Source: Rhodospirillaceae bacterium (GTDB lineage Bacteria; Pseudomonadota; Alphaproteobacteria; Rhodospirillales; Rhodospirillaceae). Taken from it: a DNA stretch of 64,000 bases. The position numbers were made by a program, and so were the translations under genes. Shown here in pieces: positions 46,526 to 54,964 of the stretch. Each line of letters opens with the position of its first letter. Position 1 is the first letter of the stretch. The notes under the pieces were generated by a model, which was not told where the DNA came from, ran no database searches, and worked only from the letters and a program-made list of their open reading frames with translations. The DNA lies in contig JAQWRV010000027.1 in NCBI GenBank assembly GCA_029243545.1, positions 62,001 to 126,000 on the forward strand. Direction: 5' to 3'.

Positions 46526-47430
46526 ACGCGCTTACGCACGGTGACGATCAGTGGGGTCCAGCCCTGCAAAAGGACAGCGATTTCCGCTGCGATGCGGTTG
46601 AGTTTGAGCGCGGCAGCCCAGCGCACAATCCGGCCGACTTTTCCCAGGGCCATCCAACGACCAACAGCCACGTCGCCCATGCGCTCCCGAAAGACATCTT
46701 GACCGAGGCCCAGCAATTCAAGCGGCGTGGTTTCAGAAATTTCAATGATTTCACGCCGTGCCCATACCGGGTTCAATTCTGTGCGAATGGTGGCAGCAAA
46801 AGCAGGATTTTTGCCGTAAATGGTTTTCATCCACCAGCAAAAGAAGCGGTTGGAAAATATGGGCGGGTGAAAGGCGGCGTAATGGCCGTCGAAATAGGAC
46901 AGGTAATTGGGGCAGACCAGTTGAACAATGCCTCCTGGTCTCACCACCCTCACCGCTTCGCGGAGCACCTGCATGGGGTCGGCTGTGTGTTCAAGCACAT
47001 TTGACGAATAGACGATGTCGAAATGATTGTCCTCGAATGGTAGAGATTCTCCTGTTGCCCCAATAATGCGCTCAGGATCAAGACCATTGGCGGCTATAAG
47101 GTCACGGGCAATTGCAGCGGACTCGCCGAATCCTTCTTGTTCCGGCTCGATGGCATAGCCATCAATCCCAAATTTCTTTGACCAGACGATATGCATCACA
47201 CCGCAACCTGCACCAATCTCCAGTACCCGCTTGCCTTGAAGCGAAACAATGCGCTGCAAAACGGTTGCCGCTTCATCTGCTCTGGTTGGATCAAGCGTAT
47301 CAGCGGCAAACTGATTTGGATCCAAGTCTTGCAACGGCTCAAAATATAAACCTTGGCTGTCGCGTACGCGGGCAAACGCATCCTCTGTAACAATGCAGTC
47401 TAGCGTCGAAAGATCGGTGGCTGTAGTCAT
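46522..47430 (-). CDS. Class I SAM-dependent methyltransferase
   Basis: The 302-residue product has GKRVLEIGAGCGVMHIVWSK (motif I), GYAIEPEQEGFGESAAIARD, SLPFEDNHFDIVYSSNVLEH and VVRPGGIVQLVCPNYLSYFD, then a hydrophobic C-terminal half with aromatic residues typical of lipid- or glycan-linked methyltransferases. Overlaps asnB by 4 bases, so translated together. Methyl acceptor unknown. Confidence 0.85.
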   Translation of the reverse strand: MTTATDLSTLDCIVTEDAFARVRDSQGLYFEPLQDLDPNQFAADTLDPTRADEAATVLQRIVSLQGKRVLEIGAGCGVMHIVWSKKFGIDGYAIEPEQEGFGESAAIARDLIAANGLDPERIIGATGESLPFEDNHFDIVYSSNVLEHTADPMQVLREAVRVVRPGGIVQLVCPNYLSYFDGHYAAFHPPIFSNRFFCWWMKTIYGKNPAFAATIRTELNPVWARREIIEISETTPLELLGLGQDVFRERMGDVAVGRWMALGKVGRIVRWAAALKLNRIAAEIAVLLQGWTPLIVTVRKRV

Positions 47431-49286
47431 GGCTTAAGCCCGTGACTTAGCGCCATCCAACACCACAAGGCCAAACGGTCATCTCCATTTCCAATTTTGT
47501 GCCCCGCCTTGTGGCTGGCCCAGCGTCCCCTGAGCCATGTGTTGTCGACGGCAGGGATAGGACTAGAAGGCGGGTCCATGGTTTTGAGCCAGCGCGCGAG
47601 GGGGATACCGAACCCTTTTTTCTGACGGGAAAGAATGCCAGCGGGTATGCGGTCCCGCAGCGCTTGCTTCAAGATCCATTTACCGGTCCGGCCACGCAGT
47701 TTGGTGTGCCACGGCAAACGCTGGGCAAAGTCCGCCACGCCGTTTGCCAAGAAAGGGCTGCGCGCTTCCAGACCCACAGCCATGCTGGCTCTATCGGTTT
47801 TAGTAAGGATCCCATCGGGCAAATAAAACCGCGTATAGAAGTCGAGGGTCTTATCGACGATGTGAGTGCTCGGGCAGGCTTCCCAGGCGGAAATAGCTTC
47901 GCTGTAAAGAGACTCTGCATCAACGGGTTCATTGAATAACGCAGCGATATCATCAGGCTCCAGAGCACCAAGCCAGCGGGCATTCCATTCCGATTCGGGG
48001 TGCTTGAGTCCGCGTAAACCGCGGTTCAAAACGAAATCGAAGCTCATATTGGAATCTGATCGTGGCAGAGCCGCAGCTATAACTCTTACAGCGCTGTGCA
48101 CGGGCCGTGGAACATACCTTTCATAGATTTGTGCGCGTCGCAGAATACGGAAAGGGTCATAGCCAGCGAACAGTTCATCGCCACCGTCGCCGGACAAGGC
48201 GACGGTTACATTCTTGCGGGCAAAGACGCACAGCAGTGATGTGGGCAGGATAGACGGATCTCCCAGTGGCTCATCCAGCCGTGTCAGGACGGATGGCAAA
48301 GCGCCTTGTGCCGCATCTAAGTCACAAATTTCAACTTGGTGCGTGCTGCCCACATGCAGCGCCATCTCTTCCGCCCAAGGAGATTCATCAAAGCTGGTTT
48401 CGCTAAACCCTATGGCGAAGGTGCGAATGCTGGAGGGTTCCAGCGTGTCGGCTGCGCATGATAAAACAGCGCTGGAATCAATACCGCCGGAGAGAAACAG
48501 TCCGAGTGGCACGTCGGCCTCAAGCCGTGACGTCACCGCATCAGCCAAAAGGGCATTTAGTTCAGCGGCCCAGTCCTCTTCCGTCCCAGAAGGAGGTTCC
48601 GGATCACCGAGAGTGAAGCGCCAATAGGCGTTGCTCTTGGTCTCTAAAGTCTTTGCATCAATAGAAAGAATATGGCCCGGTAAAAGTTTATGAACGCCGT
48701 CGTAGGGCGTGCGCGGCGCCGGAAAAAACCCATGGGCAAAAAACTTTTGCAGCGCGGTTTTTGAAACGGAGACGCCTTTGAGCACAGGATGTTCGAGTAA
48801 AGCAGTCAGTTCTGATCCGAAGATCACGGCGTCTGGCCGCGCGGCATAATACAATGGTTTCTCGCCAAAGCGATCTCGCGCCAAAGTTAGGACGCCAGCG
48901 TTTCTGTCGAATATGGCCAATGCGAACATGCCGTCTAACCGAATGAAGAGGTCGTTTCCCCACACTTTCCAGCCATGCACCAGAACCTCGGTGTCTGCAT
49001 GATCCGACGCAAAGTGATGGCCCAACGCTTCGAGCTCTTTGCGTAGCGACCGGTGATTATAGATTTCGCCGTTGAAGACAATGCCTACCGTGCCATCCGC
49101 GTCCCACATCGGTTGATGGCCGCCCACCGGATCGAGAATGGCGAGTCGTCGGTGGCCGAGAAAAACGGGTGCATGATGATCGCGGTAATAGCCCTCTCCG
49201 TCAGGGCCGCGGTGCACCAGTGTTGCTATCATGGTGCGCAGGTCGTTTTCGTCCCCCGCGCCGACGAAGCCCGCTAGGCCGCACAT
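47427..49286 (-). CDS. asnB: Asparagine synthetase B-like glutamine-dependent amidotransferase
   Basis: The 619-residue product has the class-II glutaminase domain with Cys2 as nucleophile (MCGLAGFVGAGDENDLRTM, LVHRGPDGEGYY, GIVFNGEIYNHRSLRKELE) and the C-terminal synthetase domain with the PP-loop LGLFLSGGIDSSAVLSCAAD and VALSGDGGDELFAGYDPFRI. Length fits AsnB. In polysaccharide loci this family often amidates uronic acids or other acidic sugars, so a glycan substrate is as likely as aspartate. Sits between GT2 and a methyltransferase. Confidence 0.9.
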   Translation of the reverse strand: MCGLAGFVGAGDENDLRTMIATLVHRGPDGEGYYRDHHAPVFLGHRRLAILDPVGGHQPMWDADGTVGIVFNGEIYNHRSLRKELEALGHHFASDHADTEVLVHGWKVWGNDLFIRLDGMFALAIFDRNAGVLTLARDRFGEKPLYYAARPDAVIFGSELTALLEHPVLKGVSVSKTALQKFFAHGFFPAPRTPYDGVHKLLPGHILSIDAKTLETKSNAYWRFTLGDPEPPSGTEEDWAAELNALLADAVTSRLEADVPLGLFLSGGIDSSAVLSCAADTLEPSSIRTFAIGFSETSFDESPWAEEMALHVGSTHQVEICDLDAAQGALPSVLTRLDEPLGDPSILPTSLLCVFARKNVTVALSGDGGDELFAGYDPFRILRRAQIYERYVPRPVHSAVRVIAAALPRSDSNMSFDFVLNRGLRGLKHPESEWNARWLGALEPDDIAALFNEPVDAESLYSEAISAWEACPSTHIVDKTLDFYTRFYLPDGILTKTDRASMAVGLEARSPFLANGVADFAQRLPWHTKLRGRTGKWILKQALRDRIPAGILSRQKKGFGIPLARWLKTMDPPSSPIPAVDNTWLRGRWASHKAGHKIGNGDDRLALWCWMALSHGLKP

Positions 49287-49305
49287 AAATCAGATACAGT
49301 TGCTA

Positions 49306-50301
49306 TCATACGTTTTCATCCACGTTGATGAGCTCGCGCACAGTGTATTGGCGCTTGCCCTGACTTTCGTAATAAACCCGCATCAGCACTTCCGCTAGCA
49401 ACCCCATTAGGATGCACATCACGCCGGTGATGAATCCCAACGTGAACAACAGTGGCAAAGGCGTTTCAATGAATGAAGTGTTCTCAAACCACTTGAGATA
49501 CAGCGCCCACACACCGGCAATGAATGAAATACCAAAGAATCCGAACCCGACCATGCCGAATATATAAATGGGCTTGGCGTCGTATTGAGTCAGGAATTTT
49601 ACCACAAGCAAATCCAGCAGCACTTTGAACACACGGGTCATGCCATATTTGGACTCGCCGCATTCTCTGGGCCGGTGACGAACCGGAAGCTCAGTAATCT
49701 TGGCGCCTTGCCAATGTGCATACAGTGGGACAAAGCGATGCATTTCACCGTAGAGGCGAAAGCCTTCTAAGACCTCACGGCGATAAGCCTTCAATGTGCA
49801 GCCATAATCTTTCAACGGGACGCCTGAGACCCAGGAAATCAATGCGTTGGCGATCTGCGATGGCACGACACGCGACCAATAGGAATCCTGACGGTCTTTG
49901 CGCCAGCCAGACACCACACCATATCCCTCATCAAGCTTGTCCAGCAGCACCCCAATATCCGCCGGATCATTCTGCAAGTCGCCGTCCATGGGAACTATAA
50001 CCGAACCCTTGGCATGGTCGATCCCAGCCATCATTGCCGGGGTCTGACCGACGTTACGTTTGAAGCTGATGACTTTGAATGTATCGTGGTCTTTAGCGGC
50101 TTCGGCTAGCAACGCGGCTGTGTTGTCCGTCGAGCCATCGTCGACGAAAATCACTTCACCCGGGCGGTCCAAACCCTCTAATGCTGTGGTCAGGGCCGCG
50201 CATAGAGGCGCTACGTTATCCGCCTCATTGAAAAGCGGAATAATGACGGAGACGAGGTCCGTATCTGCCTGAGTCTGATCTTTCACCGGAGTATCCTGCA
50301 C
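49306..50301 (-). CDS. GT2-family glycosyltransferase, polyprenyl-phosphate type (GtrB/ArnC-like)
   Basis: The 331-residue product has the GT-A fold SVIIPLFNEADNVAPLCAAL, VIFVDDGSTDNTAALLAEAA, RNVGQTPAMMAGIDHAKGSV and PMDGDLQNDPADI (DxD-like), the amphipathic QIANALISWVSGVPLKDYGC and two C-terminal membrane helices (YIFGMVGFGFFGISFIAGVW and LLFTLGFITGVMCILMGLLA). This pattern marks transferases that load a sugar on undecaprenyl phosphate. GTG start. Divergent from the amidotransferase operon; 186 bases separate them. Confidence 0.9.
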   Translation of the reverse strand: MQDTPVKDQTQADTDLVSVIIPLFNEADNVAPLCAALTTALEGLDRPGEVIFVDDGSTDNTAALLAEAAKDHDTFKVISFKRNVGQTPAMMAGIDHAKGSVIVPMDGDLQNDPADIGVLLDKLDEGYGVVSGWRKDRQDSYWSRVVPSQIANALISWVSGVPLKDYGCTLKAYRREVLEGFRLYGEMHRFVPLYAHWQGAKITELPVRHRPRECGESKYGMTRVFKVLLDLLVVKFLTQYDAKPIYIFGMVGFGFFGISFIAGVWALYLKWFENTSFIETPLPLLFTLGFITGVMCILMGLLAEVLMRVYYESQGKRQYTVRELINVDENV

Positions 50302-50487
50302 AAGGTGGTTGAAGTATGCGAGGTTCTAGCCGCCTTGTCCAAGACTGCGGAAGGTGAACCGTTTGAGACTCTTACATATTTTTCATGCAAAGCGCCAAGC
50401 AGCCCGTCTCGACCCCTGCTCTGGCGGCGTGCTACAACCCCGCTCAACCTCTATCGTTAGCCCTTTGTCCGTTCAGCCGAGTTATTC

Positions 50488-51660
50488 ATGAAATCCTGTG
50501 CCAAGTGCCTCATTCCCGAAACCGCCGAAGCCACCACCTTTGATGACACAGGCACTTGCTCGGTCTGTAATCAGATTGAATTCAAGGAAGAGAAGGTGGA
50601 TTGGGCCGACCGTGGGCGTCAGCTTGACGACCTGGTGGCCCAGTTCAAAGACAAGGGCCTTTACGACTGTATTGTGCCGTTCTCTGGCGGCAAGGATTCC
50701 ACCTACCAGCTTTGGTACATCGTTACGCAGCTGAAGATGAAGCCACTAGTGGTGCGCTTTGATCACGGCTTCTACCGACAGACTTTGGAAGAAAATAATA
50801 AACGCACGTTCAAAATTCTTGGCGTTGACGTGGTGCAGTTCACACCGTCCTGGCACGTGGTGCGTGAGTTGATGCTGGAAAGTCTTAAGCGGCGCGGCGA
50901 CTTCTGATGGCACTGCCACACTGGCATTTATGCGCACACCATGCAGATGGCACTGCGTTACGAAACGCCGTTGTTGTTTTGGGGAGAGAGCCTGGCTGAG
51001 TACCAGAGTTTCTATACCTACGAAGAAATGGAAGAGGTGGATGAAAAGCGGTTTAACAGGGCTATGAATCTCGGCATGACCTCAGATGATATGTACGAGT
51101 TCTTGGGCGGCCGCGTGACCAAACGCGATCTTTATCCCTTTGCCTATCCGCCGCGCAAAGACTTACGCAAACTCGGCTGCCGCTCAGTCTGCCTCGGCAA
51201 CTACATCAAATGGGACACCAAAAGGCAGGTAGAGATTATCAAGCAGGAGCTGGATTGGCAGGGCGACCGGGTGGAAGGTATTCCGCCTGAATTCGATTAT
51301 GAAAAAATCGAATGCCACATGCAGGGCATCCGCGACTATCTGAAATACATCAAGCGGGGGTTTGGGCGCACCAACCATTTGGCCAATATCGAAATTCGCA
51401 ATGGCCGCATGAACCGGGAACGCGGCGCCGAACTGGAAAAAGAATACGACGGCAAACGACCGCCCTCGCTGGATATTTTCCTTGAGTACCTACACATGAA
51501 CGAAGATGAATTTTTGGAAGCAGCCATGTCTCACCAGGTCGACCCGCATCGCTTCCAACCTAATCAGGTCGAAGACGGCGAGCGCATGCCAGACATGGAT
51601 CAATGGGACCGTACTAACGTACCCTGGCCTGACCGACCGCCCATGAAAATTGGTGGTTAG
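50488..51660 (+). CDS. N-acetyl sugar amidotransferase (PseA/WbpG type) with one in-frame TGA codon
   Basis: PP-loop ATPase predicted to turn a sugar acetamido group into acetamidino, using ammonia from HisH/HisF. Codons 1-139 encode a zinc-ribbon (Cys4, Cys7, Cys24, Cys27), the PP-loop FSGGKDSTYQLW (residues 65-76) and RFDHGFYRQTLEENNKRTFK. Codon 140 is TGA (50905-50907). The frame then continues uninterrupted for 250 codons: WHCHTGIYAHTMQMALRYET, LLFWGESLAEYQSFYTYEEM and the C-terminal domain, giving 390 positions, the usual family length. TGA falls directly before WHC, at what looks like the first position of a C-x-x-C motif. It could be Sec, a nonsense mutation or a sequencing error; an internal ATG (50941) cannot restore a full protein because the PP-loop would be lost. 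Confidence 0.85.
50905..50907 (+). other. In-frame TGA codon interrupting the amidotransferase gene
   Basis: The only stop in an otherwise open frame of 391 codons. It precedes TGG CAC TGC (W-H-C), so a Sec reading would give U-x-x-C. A single base change from TGC or TGT would restore Cys. TGA ends many neighbouring genes (acs, GSCFA copy 2, alpha/beta hydrolase copy 1), so the genome does not read it as sense throughout. A possible downstream hairpin (5-bp stem 50914-50918 with 50948-50952 and a 4-bp upper stem) does not have the usual G in the apical loop. Confidence 0.9.
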
Positions 51661-51708
51661 GACTGCCCAGCTGTTTGATTCCCTTTAAATCTCCTAAGGT
51701 GAGGCTGC

Positions 51709-52818
51709 ATGGCCGACCAAGAGACATCGCAAACGGACTCGACAAAAAACATTTGGCGTGCGCTGGCGACCAAACATGAAACACGCTGGTCCTCTAAAGG
51801 TAAGTCCGACCGAGACGCCCAAACCCGATTGAGCCGAGGATTTGTTATTCCGGAGGTCGAGCCGTCATTTTTGATTCCACTGGACCAACCCATTTTTACC
51901 ATTGGCTCTTGTTTTGCCCGCAATATTGAAGACGCGCTAGCCAATGAAGGAGCCCAGCTCCCTACGAAATCGATCATGTCGGACTTCGCTGCCGAACGCG
52001 GCTTACGTCCCAACTCCATCCTCAACAAGTACAGCATCCCATCAATCGTCCAGGAATTGTCGTGGGCCCTAAATAAGGACGACGGCTTCAAAGGCGACTA
52101 CCTCATCCCTGGGGGGGAGTCTTTTGTCGACCCGCATCTGGATGATCAAACGCCAGACGCACCGATAGAGGATCTGCTTGAAAGGCACGCACAAGTCACA
52201 GAAGTGTTTGCACAGATTAATAGCGCCAAAACCATTGTGATAACCCTAGGGATGACCGAAGCCTGGCACGACACGCGATACGGCATCACGCTCAATACGG
52301 CGCCGTCCATGGGCGCGATCAATGCAGACCCAGACCGTTTTGTGTTTCGCGCGATGTCCTACGAAGAGAACAAGGCCTACATGGAAACCTGCGCCGATTT
52401 GATTTTTTCTCACGCCAAACCAGACGCGCGAATGATCCTCACTGTGTCGCCGGTCGCCCTAAATCTCACATTCAGCGGACGCGACGTGATTGTCGCCAAC
52501 AGTCAGTCCAAGGCGACCCTCGTGACGCTGGCCCAAGCCACGGCTTCTGAACACCCTCATATCGACTATTTTCCCAGTTATGAAGCGGTGACAGGCTCAG
52601 ATCCGCTCTATGCATGGGAGGCAGATCGCCGACACACCAGTCCGCGTATTGTCGAAGTTATTGTCGCTGAGTTTCTCCACCGATACGCCGGGCAGCCGAA
52701 GCCTGACTGGCCCGAATTCAAAGATGATCGCCTTAGCCAGATTATTCATGACTTGCACCGTAATACCAAACGGCTGGAACGCATGGTGATCTGGGCACAA
52801 GCGCAGAAGAAGAAATGA
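51709..52818 (+). CDS. GSCFA-domain protein (SGNH-hydrolase-like), copy 2
   Basis: The 369-residue product has GSCFA at residues 66-70 (QPIFTIGSCFARNIEDALAN), TIVITLGMTEAWHDTRYGIT, ARMILTVSPVALNLTFSGRD, IDYFPSYEAVTGSDPLYAWE and ADRRHTSPRIVEVIVAEF. DRRH matches the D-x-x-H catalytic pair of SGNH hydrolases, and the motif Ser is the likely nucleophile. No signal peptide. It sits between the sugar amidotransferase and hisH, a tight position that suggests a shared sugar or glycan substrate, for example O-acetyl transfer or removal. Stop is TGA. Confidence 0.86.
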   Translation: MADQETSQTDSTKNIWRALATKHETRWSSKGKSDRDAQTRLSRGFVIPEVEPSFLIPLDQPIFTIGSCFARNIEDALANEGAQLPTKSIMSDFAAERGLRPNSILNKYSIPSIVQELSWALNKDDGFKGDYLIPGGESFVDPHLDDQTPDAPIEDLLERHAQVTEVFAQINSAKTIVITLGMTEAWHDTRYGITLNTAPSMGAINADPDRFVFRAMSYEENKAYMETCADLIFSHAKPDARMILTVSPVALNLTFSGRDVIVANSQSKATLVTLAQATASEHPHIDYFPSYEAVTGSDPLYAWEADRRHTSPRIVEVIVAEFLHRYAGQPKPDWPEFKDDRLSQIIHDLHRNTKRLERMVIWAQAQKKK

Positions 52819-52822
52819 TAAA

Positions 52823-53449
52823 GTGACCTCCGTTGCTATCATTGATTACGGACGCGGCAATGTGCGTTCTGTCTACAATGCACTGGATTACGTTGGTGTG
52901 GACGCCGTCATTACCGACGACCCAGATGAAATCGATAATGCCAGCCACATCCTCTTGCCCGGCGTTGGCGCTTTCGGTGACGCGATTGCAGAGCTTCGAG
53001 GGCGTGGTCTGCCTGAGGTGTTGCACCGCCAGGTGTTTGAGAAGGGCAAACCCTTCCTGGGCATTTGTGTCGGCATGCAAATGCTAGCGGCGACGGGTTT
53101 CGAGCACGGCGAACATAAGGGCCTAGGGTGGATCAACGCCGATGTGCGGCGGTTGGATTCTGGTCCCGACTGCCTCAAGATTCCGCACATGGGATGGAGC
53201 AGCGTGGCGCTGAGCCGTGCTCATCCTTTGTTCGAGGGATTTAAGGACGATACCCTTGTTTTCTATTTCGTTCACAGTTACGCAGTGGCGACAGGCGATT
53301 CTGACAAAGTACTGGGCACATGCAGTTACGGCACGCCGTTCGTATGCGCCCTAGCCTGGGACAACATCGTTACTACTCAGTTCCATCCAGAGAAGAGCCA
53401 GGACTCTGGCATCGAGATACTGGAGAATTTTGTCGGGTGGAACCCTTAG
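52823..53449 (+). CDS. hisH: HisH-like glutamine amidotransferase of the sugar amidination operon
   Basis: Class-I glutaminase that supplies ammonia. The 208-residue product has VAIIDYGRGNVRSVYNALDY, ILLPGVGAFGDAIAEL, the nucleophile Cys in FLGICVGMQMLAATGFEHGE and the His-Glu pair in TTQFHPEKSQDSGIEILENF, so the catalytic triad is intact. GTG start 4 bases after the GSCFA stop. Paired with hisF 5 bases downstream and the amidotransferase upstream; in Pseudomonas and Campylobacter such pairs serve WbpG/PseA rather than histidine synthesis. No other his genes are near. Confidence 0.9.
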   Translation: MTSVAIIDYGRGNVRSVYNALDYVGVDAVITDDPDEIDNASHILLPGVGAFGDAIAELRGRGLPEVLHRQVFEKGKPFLGICVGMQMLAATGFEHGEHKGLGWINADVRRLDSGPDCLKIPHMGWSSVALSRAHPLFEGFKDDTLVFYFVHSYAVATGDSDKVLGTCSYGTPFVCALAWDNIVTTQFHPEKSQDSGIEILENFVGWNP

Positions 53450-53454
53450 TCCAC

Positions 53455-54231
53455 ATGCTCAAGAACCGCATCATTCCCAAATTTCTTTTACGCGACGGTC
53501 GGCTGGTCAAGTACCGCCAGTTTTTTGATGATGAACGCATGGCTGGCAATCCGGTGTCCACCGCCAAGGTCTATAACGACTACGGCGCAGATGAATTCAT
53601 CGTCCTCGACATCGTTCCCAGTGACGAGTCCAAAGCCCAAGTGCGCGACATGGTTAAGACCATGAGTAAAGAAATCTTCATGCCGTTTACCGTCGGTGGT
53701 GGTGTGACGACGTTGGATGATGTGTATGAGCTATTGCGCGCCGGGGCGGACAAGGTCTCAGTCAATTCTCACGCCGTCCGTGAACCGTTCTTCGTCGGCG
53801 ATGCGGCGCGCCGGTTCGGTGATCAATGCATTACTGTATCTATCGACTTTAAGGATATTTCTCCGGGGGTGCCGCGCGTGTTCATCAACGGCGGGCGGGA
53901 AAAAACCCAGCACAACCCTATCGACTGGGCACTGAAAATGCAGGATGCGTTGTGTGGCGAAATTCTCATCACGTCTATCGACCGCGATGGCATGATGACC
54001 GGCTACGATACGGACATGATCGCCAAATTGAACGAACAGCTCGATGTGCCTCTGGTGGTGTCCGGCGGTTGTGGCGGCTTGCAGCATTGTATCGATGCCT
54101 TCGCCAATGGCGCGTCCGCGGTGGCGATTTCCTCGCTTTTTTTGTTTACGGACCATAGCCCCATCAAGCTGCGCTCGCATCTGGTCTCAAACGGCATTAA
54201 CGTGCGGGCCAGCAAGACCAGTCGAAACTAG
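53455..54231 (+). CDS. hisF: HisF-like subunit lacking catalytic Asp11, ammonia channel for sugar amidination
   Basis: The 258-residue TIM-barrel protein is clearly HisF-derived: RIIPKFLLRDGRLVKYRQF, VGGGVTTLDDVYELLRAGAD, KVSVNSHAVREPFFVGDAAR, TVSIDFKDISPGVPRVFI, LITSIDRDGMMTGYDTDMIA and VVSGGCGGLQHCIDAFANGA. Canonical HisF begins RIIPCLDVxDG with the catalytic Asp11; here the stretch reads KFLL, so Asp11 is Leu. The second acid (Asp130 in SIDFK) is kept. Cyclase activity should be lost while the barrel can still pass ammonia. Start ATG 5 bases after hisH. Confidence 0.9.
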   Translation: MLKNRIIPKFLLRDGRLVKYRQFFDDERMAGNPVSTAKVYNDYGADEFIVLDIVPSDESKAQVRDMVKTMSKEIFMPFTVGGGVTTLDDVYELLRAGADKVSVNSHAVREPFFVGDAARRFGDQCITVSIDFKDISPGVPRVFINGGREKTQHNPIDWALKMQDALCGEILITSIDRDGMMTGYDTDMIAKLNEQLDVPLVVSGGCGGLQHCIDAFANGASAVAISSLFLFTDHSPIKLRSHLVSNGINVRASKTSRN

Positions 54232-54243
54232 GATACCTTCTTT

Positions 54244-54945
54244 ATGGGCCGACCCCCTGCCAGTGATGCACCGAAGCCGTTTACGCCGTCCCTCTCGCTG
54301 GATGATCTGACGGAATACATCGCCCGACAGATGGACGCACTGTTTGCGGACGGCTTTCCCGTCCGCCCGCAGCTCAACCGTTATGTGGCAGCGGCGCTGG
54401 AGCGCATGGAACATTGCATCATGCGCGTCGCCCTTAAAGGATTCCATACCAAAGACGGCCCGCGTTATCACCACCTGCACACCGACCAGCACGCTATCTT
54501 TCTCTATTACCTTTCCAATACCGTGCATCGCATGAGCGGACCGCCGCCCATCGCTGAGAAGGCCTATGCGCTGAACAAGACGTTGCATGGCTTGGATGCT
54601 TATTTTGAAGTCGAATTGCCGGACGTTTTTGCGCTGGCCCACCCCGTCGGCACTGTGCTCGGTCGTGCCGCCTATGCGGACTATTTTCTCGCCTATCAGA
54701 ATGTCACTGTCGGCGGCGATTTGGCGGTCAATCATGCGACGTTCGGAGAGGGTGTTGTCATGTACGGAGGCAGCCGGGTGATAGGTAAAACAACCGTCGG
54801 TGACAATTGCCTCATCTCCGCTGGCACATCCATTCTGGGCGGAATTATTCCCTCAGGCCAGGTGGCCTTTGGCCAGCATCCGAACGTCGAAACTAAACCC
54901 ACCCGTCACAACGTGATCCAGGATATTTTTAAGCCTGTGGTATAA
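54244..54945 (+). CDS. Left-handed beta-helix (serine O-acetyltransferase-like) acetyltransferase
   Basis: The 233-residue product has an alpha-helical N-terminal half and a C-terminal hexapeptide-repeat helix: LAHPVGTVLGRAAYADYFLA, YQNVTVGGDLAVNHATFGEG, VVMYGGSRVIGKTTVGDNCL and ISAGTSILGGIIPSGQVAFG. It resembles CysE but lies at the end of the sugar-amidination operon, 12 bases after hisF, so acetylation of a sugar is more likely than serine acetylation. Acetyl donor is assumed to be acetyl-CoA. Confidence 0.8.
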   Translation: MGRPPASDAPKPFTPSLSLDDLTEYIARQMDALFADGFPVRPQLNRYVAAALERMEHCIMRVALKGFHTKDGPRYHHLHTDQHAIFLYYLSNTVHRMSGPPPIAEKAYALNKTLHGLDAYFEVELPDVFALAHPVGTVLGRAAYADYFLAYQNVTVGGDLAVNHATFGEGVVMYGGSRVIGKTTVGDNCLISAGTSILGGIIPSGQVAFGQHPNVETKPTRHNVIQDIFKPVV

Positions 54946-54964
54946 CCCCGGCAAAGGAGATGCC

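Noticed and set aside
50905-50965. Bacterial SECIS element right after the in-frame TGA
   Set aside because: A hairpin can be drawn (5-bp lower stem, 4-bp upper stem, apical loop starting about 20 bases after TGA) but the loop begins with UU and lacks the G usually needed; the small TGCC/GGCA stem is too close to TGA. Not strong enough to list as a feature.
50941-51660. Separate downstream gene starting at the internal ATG after the TGA
   Set aside because: It would encode only the C-terminal half of the amidotransferase without zinc ribbon or PP-loop, has no Shine-Dalgarno, and is in the same frame as the upstream half.
52823-54231. Histidine biosynthesis operon
   Set aside because: Only hisH and hisF are present, HisF lacks Asp11, and the neighbours are glycan genes.
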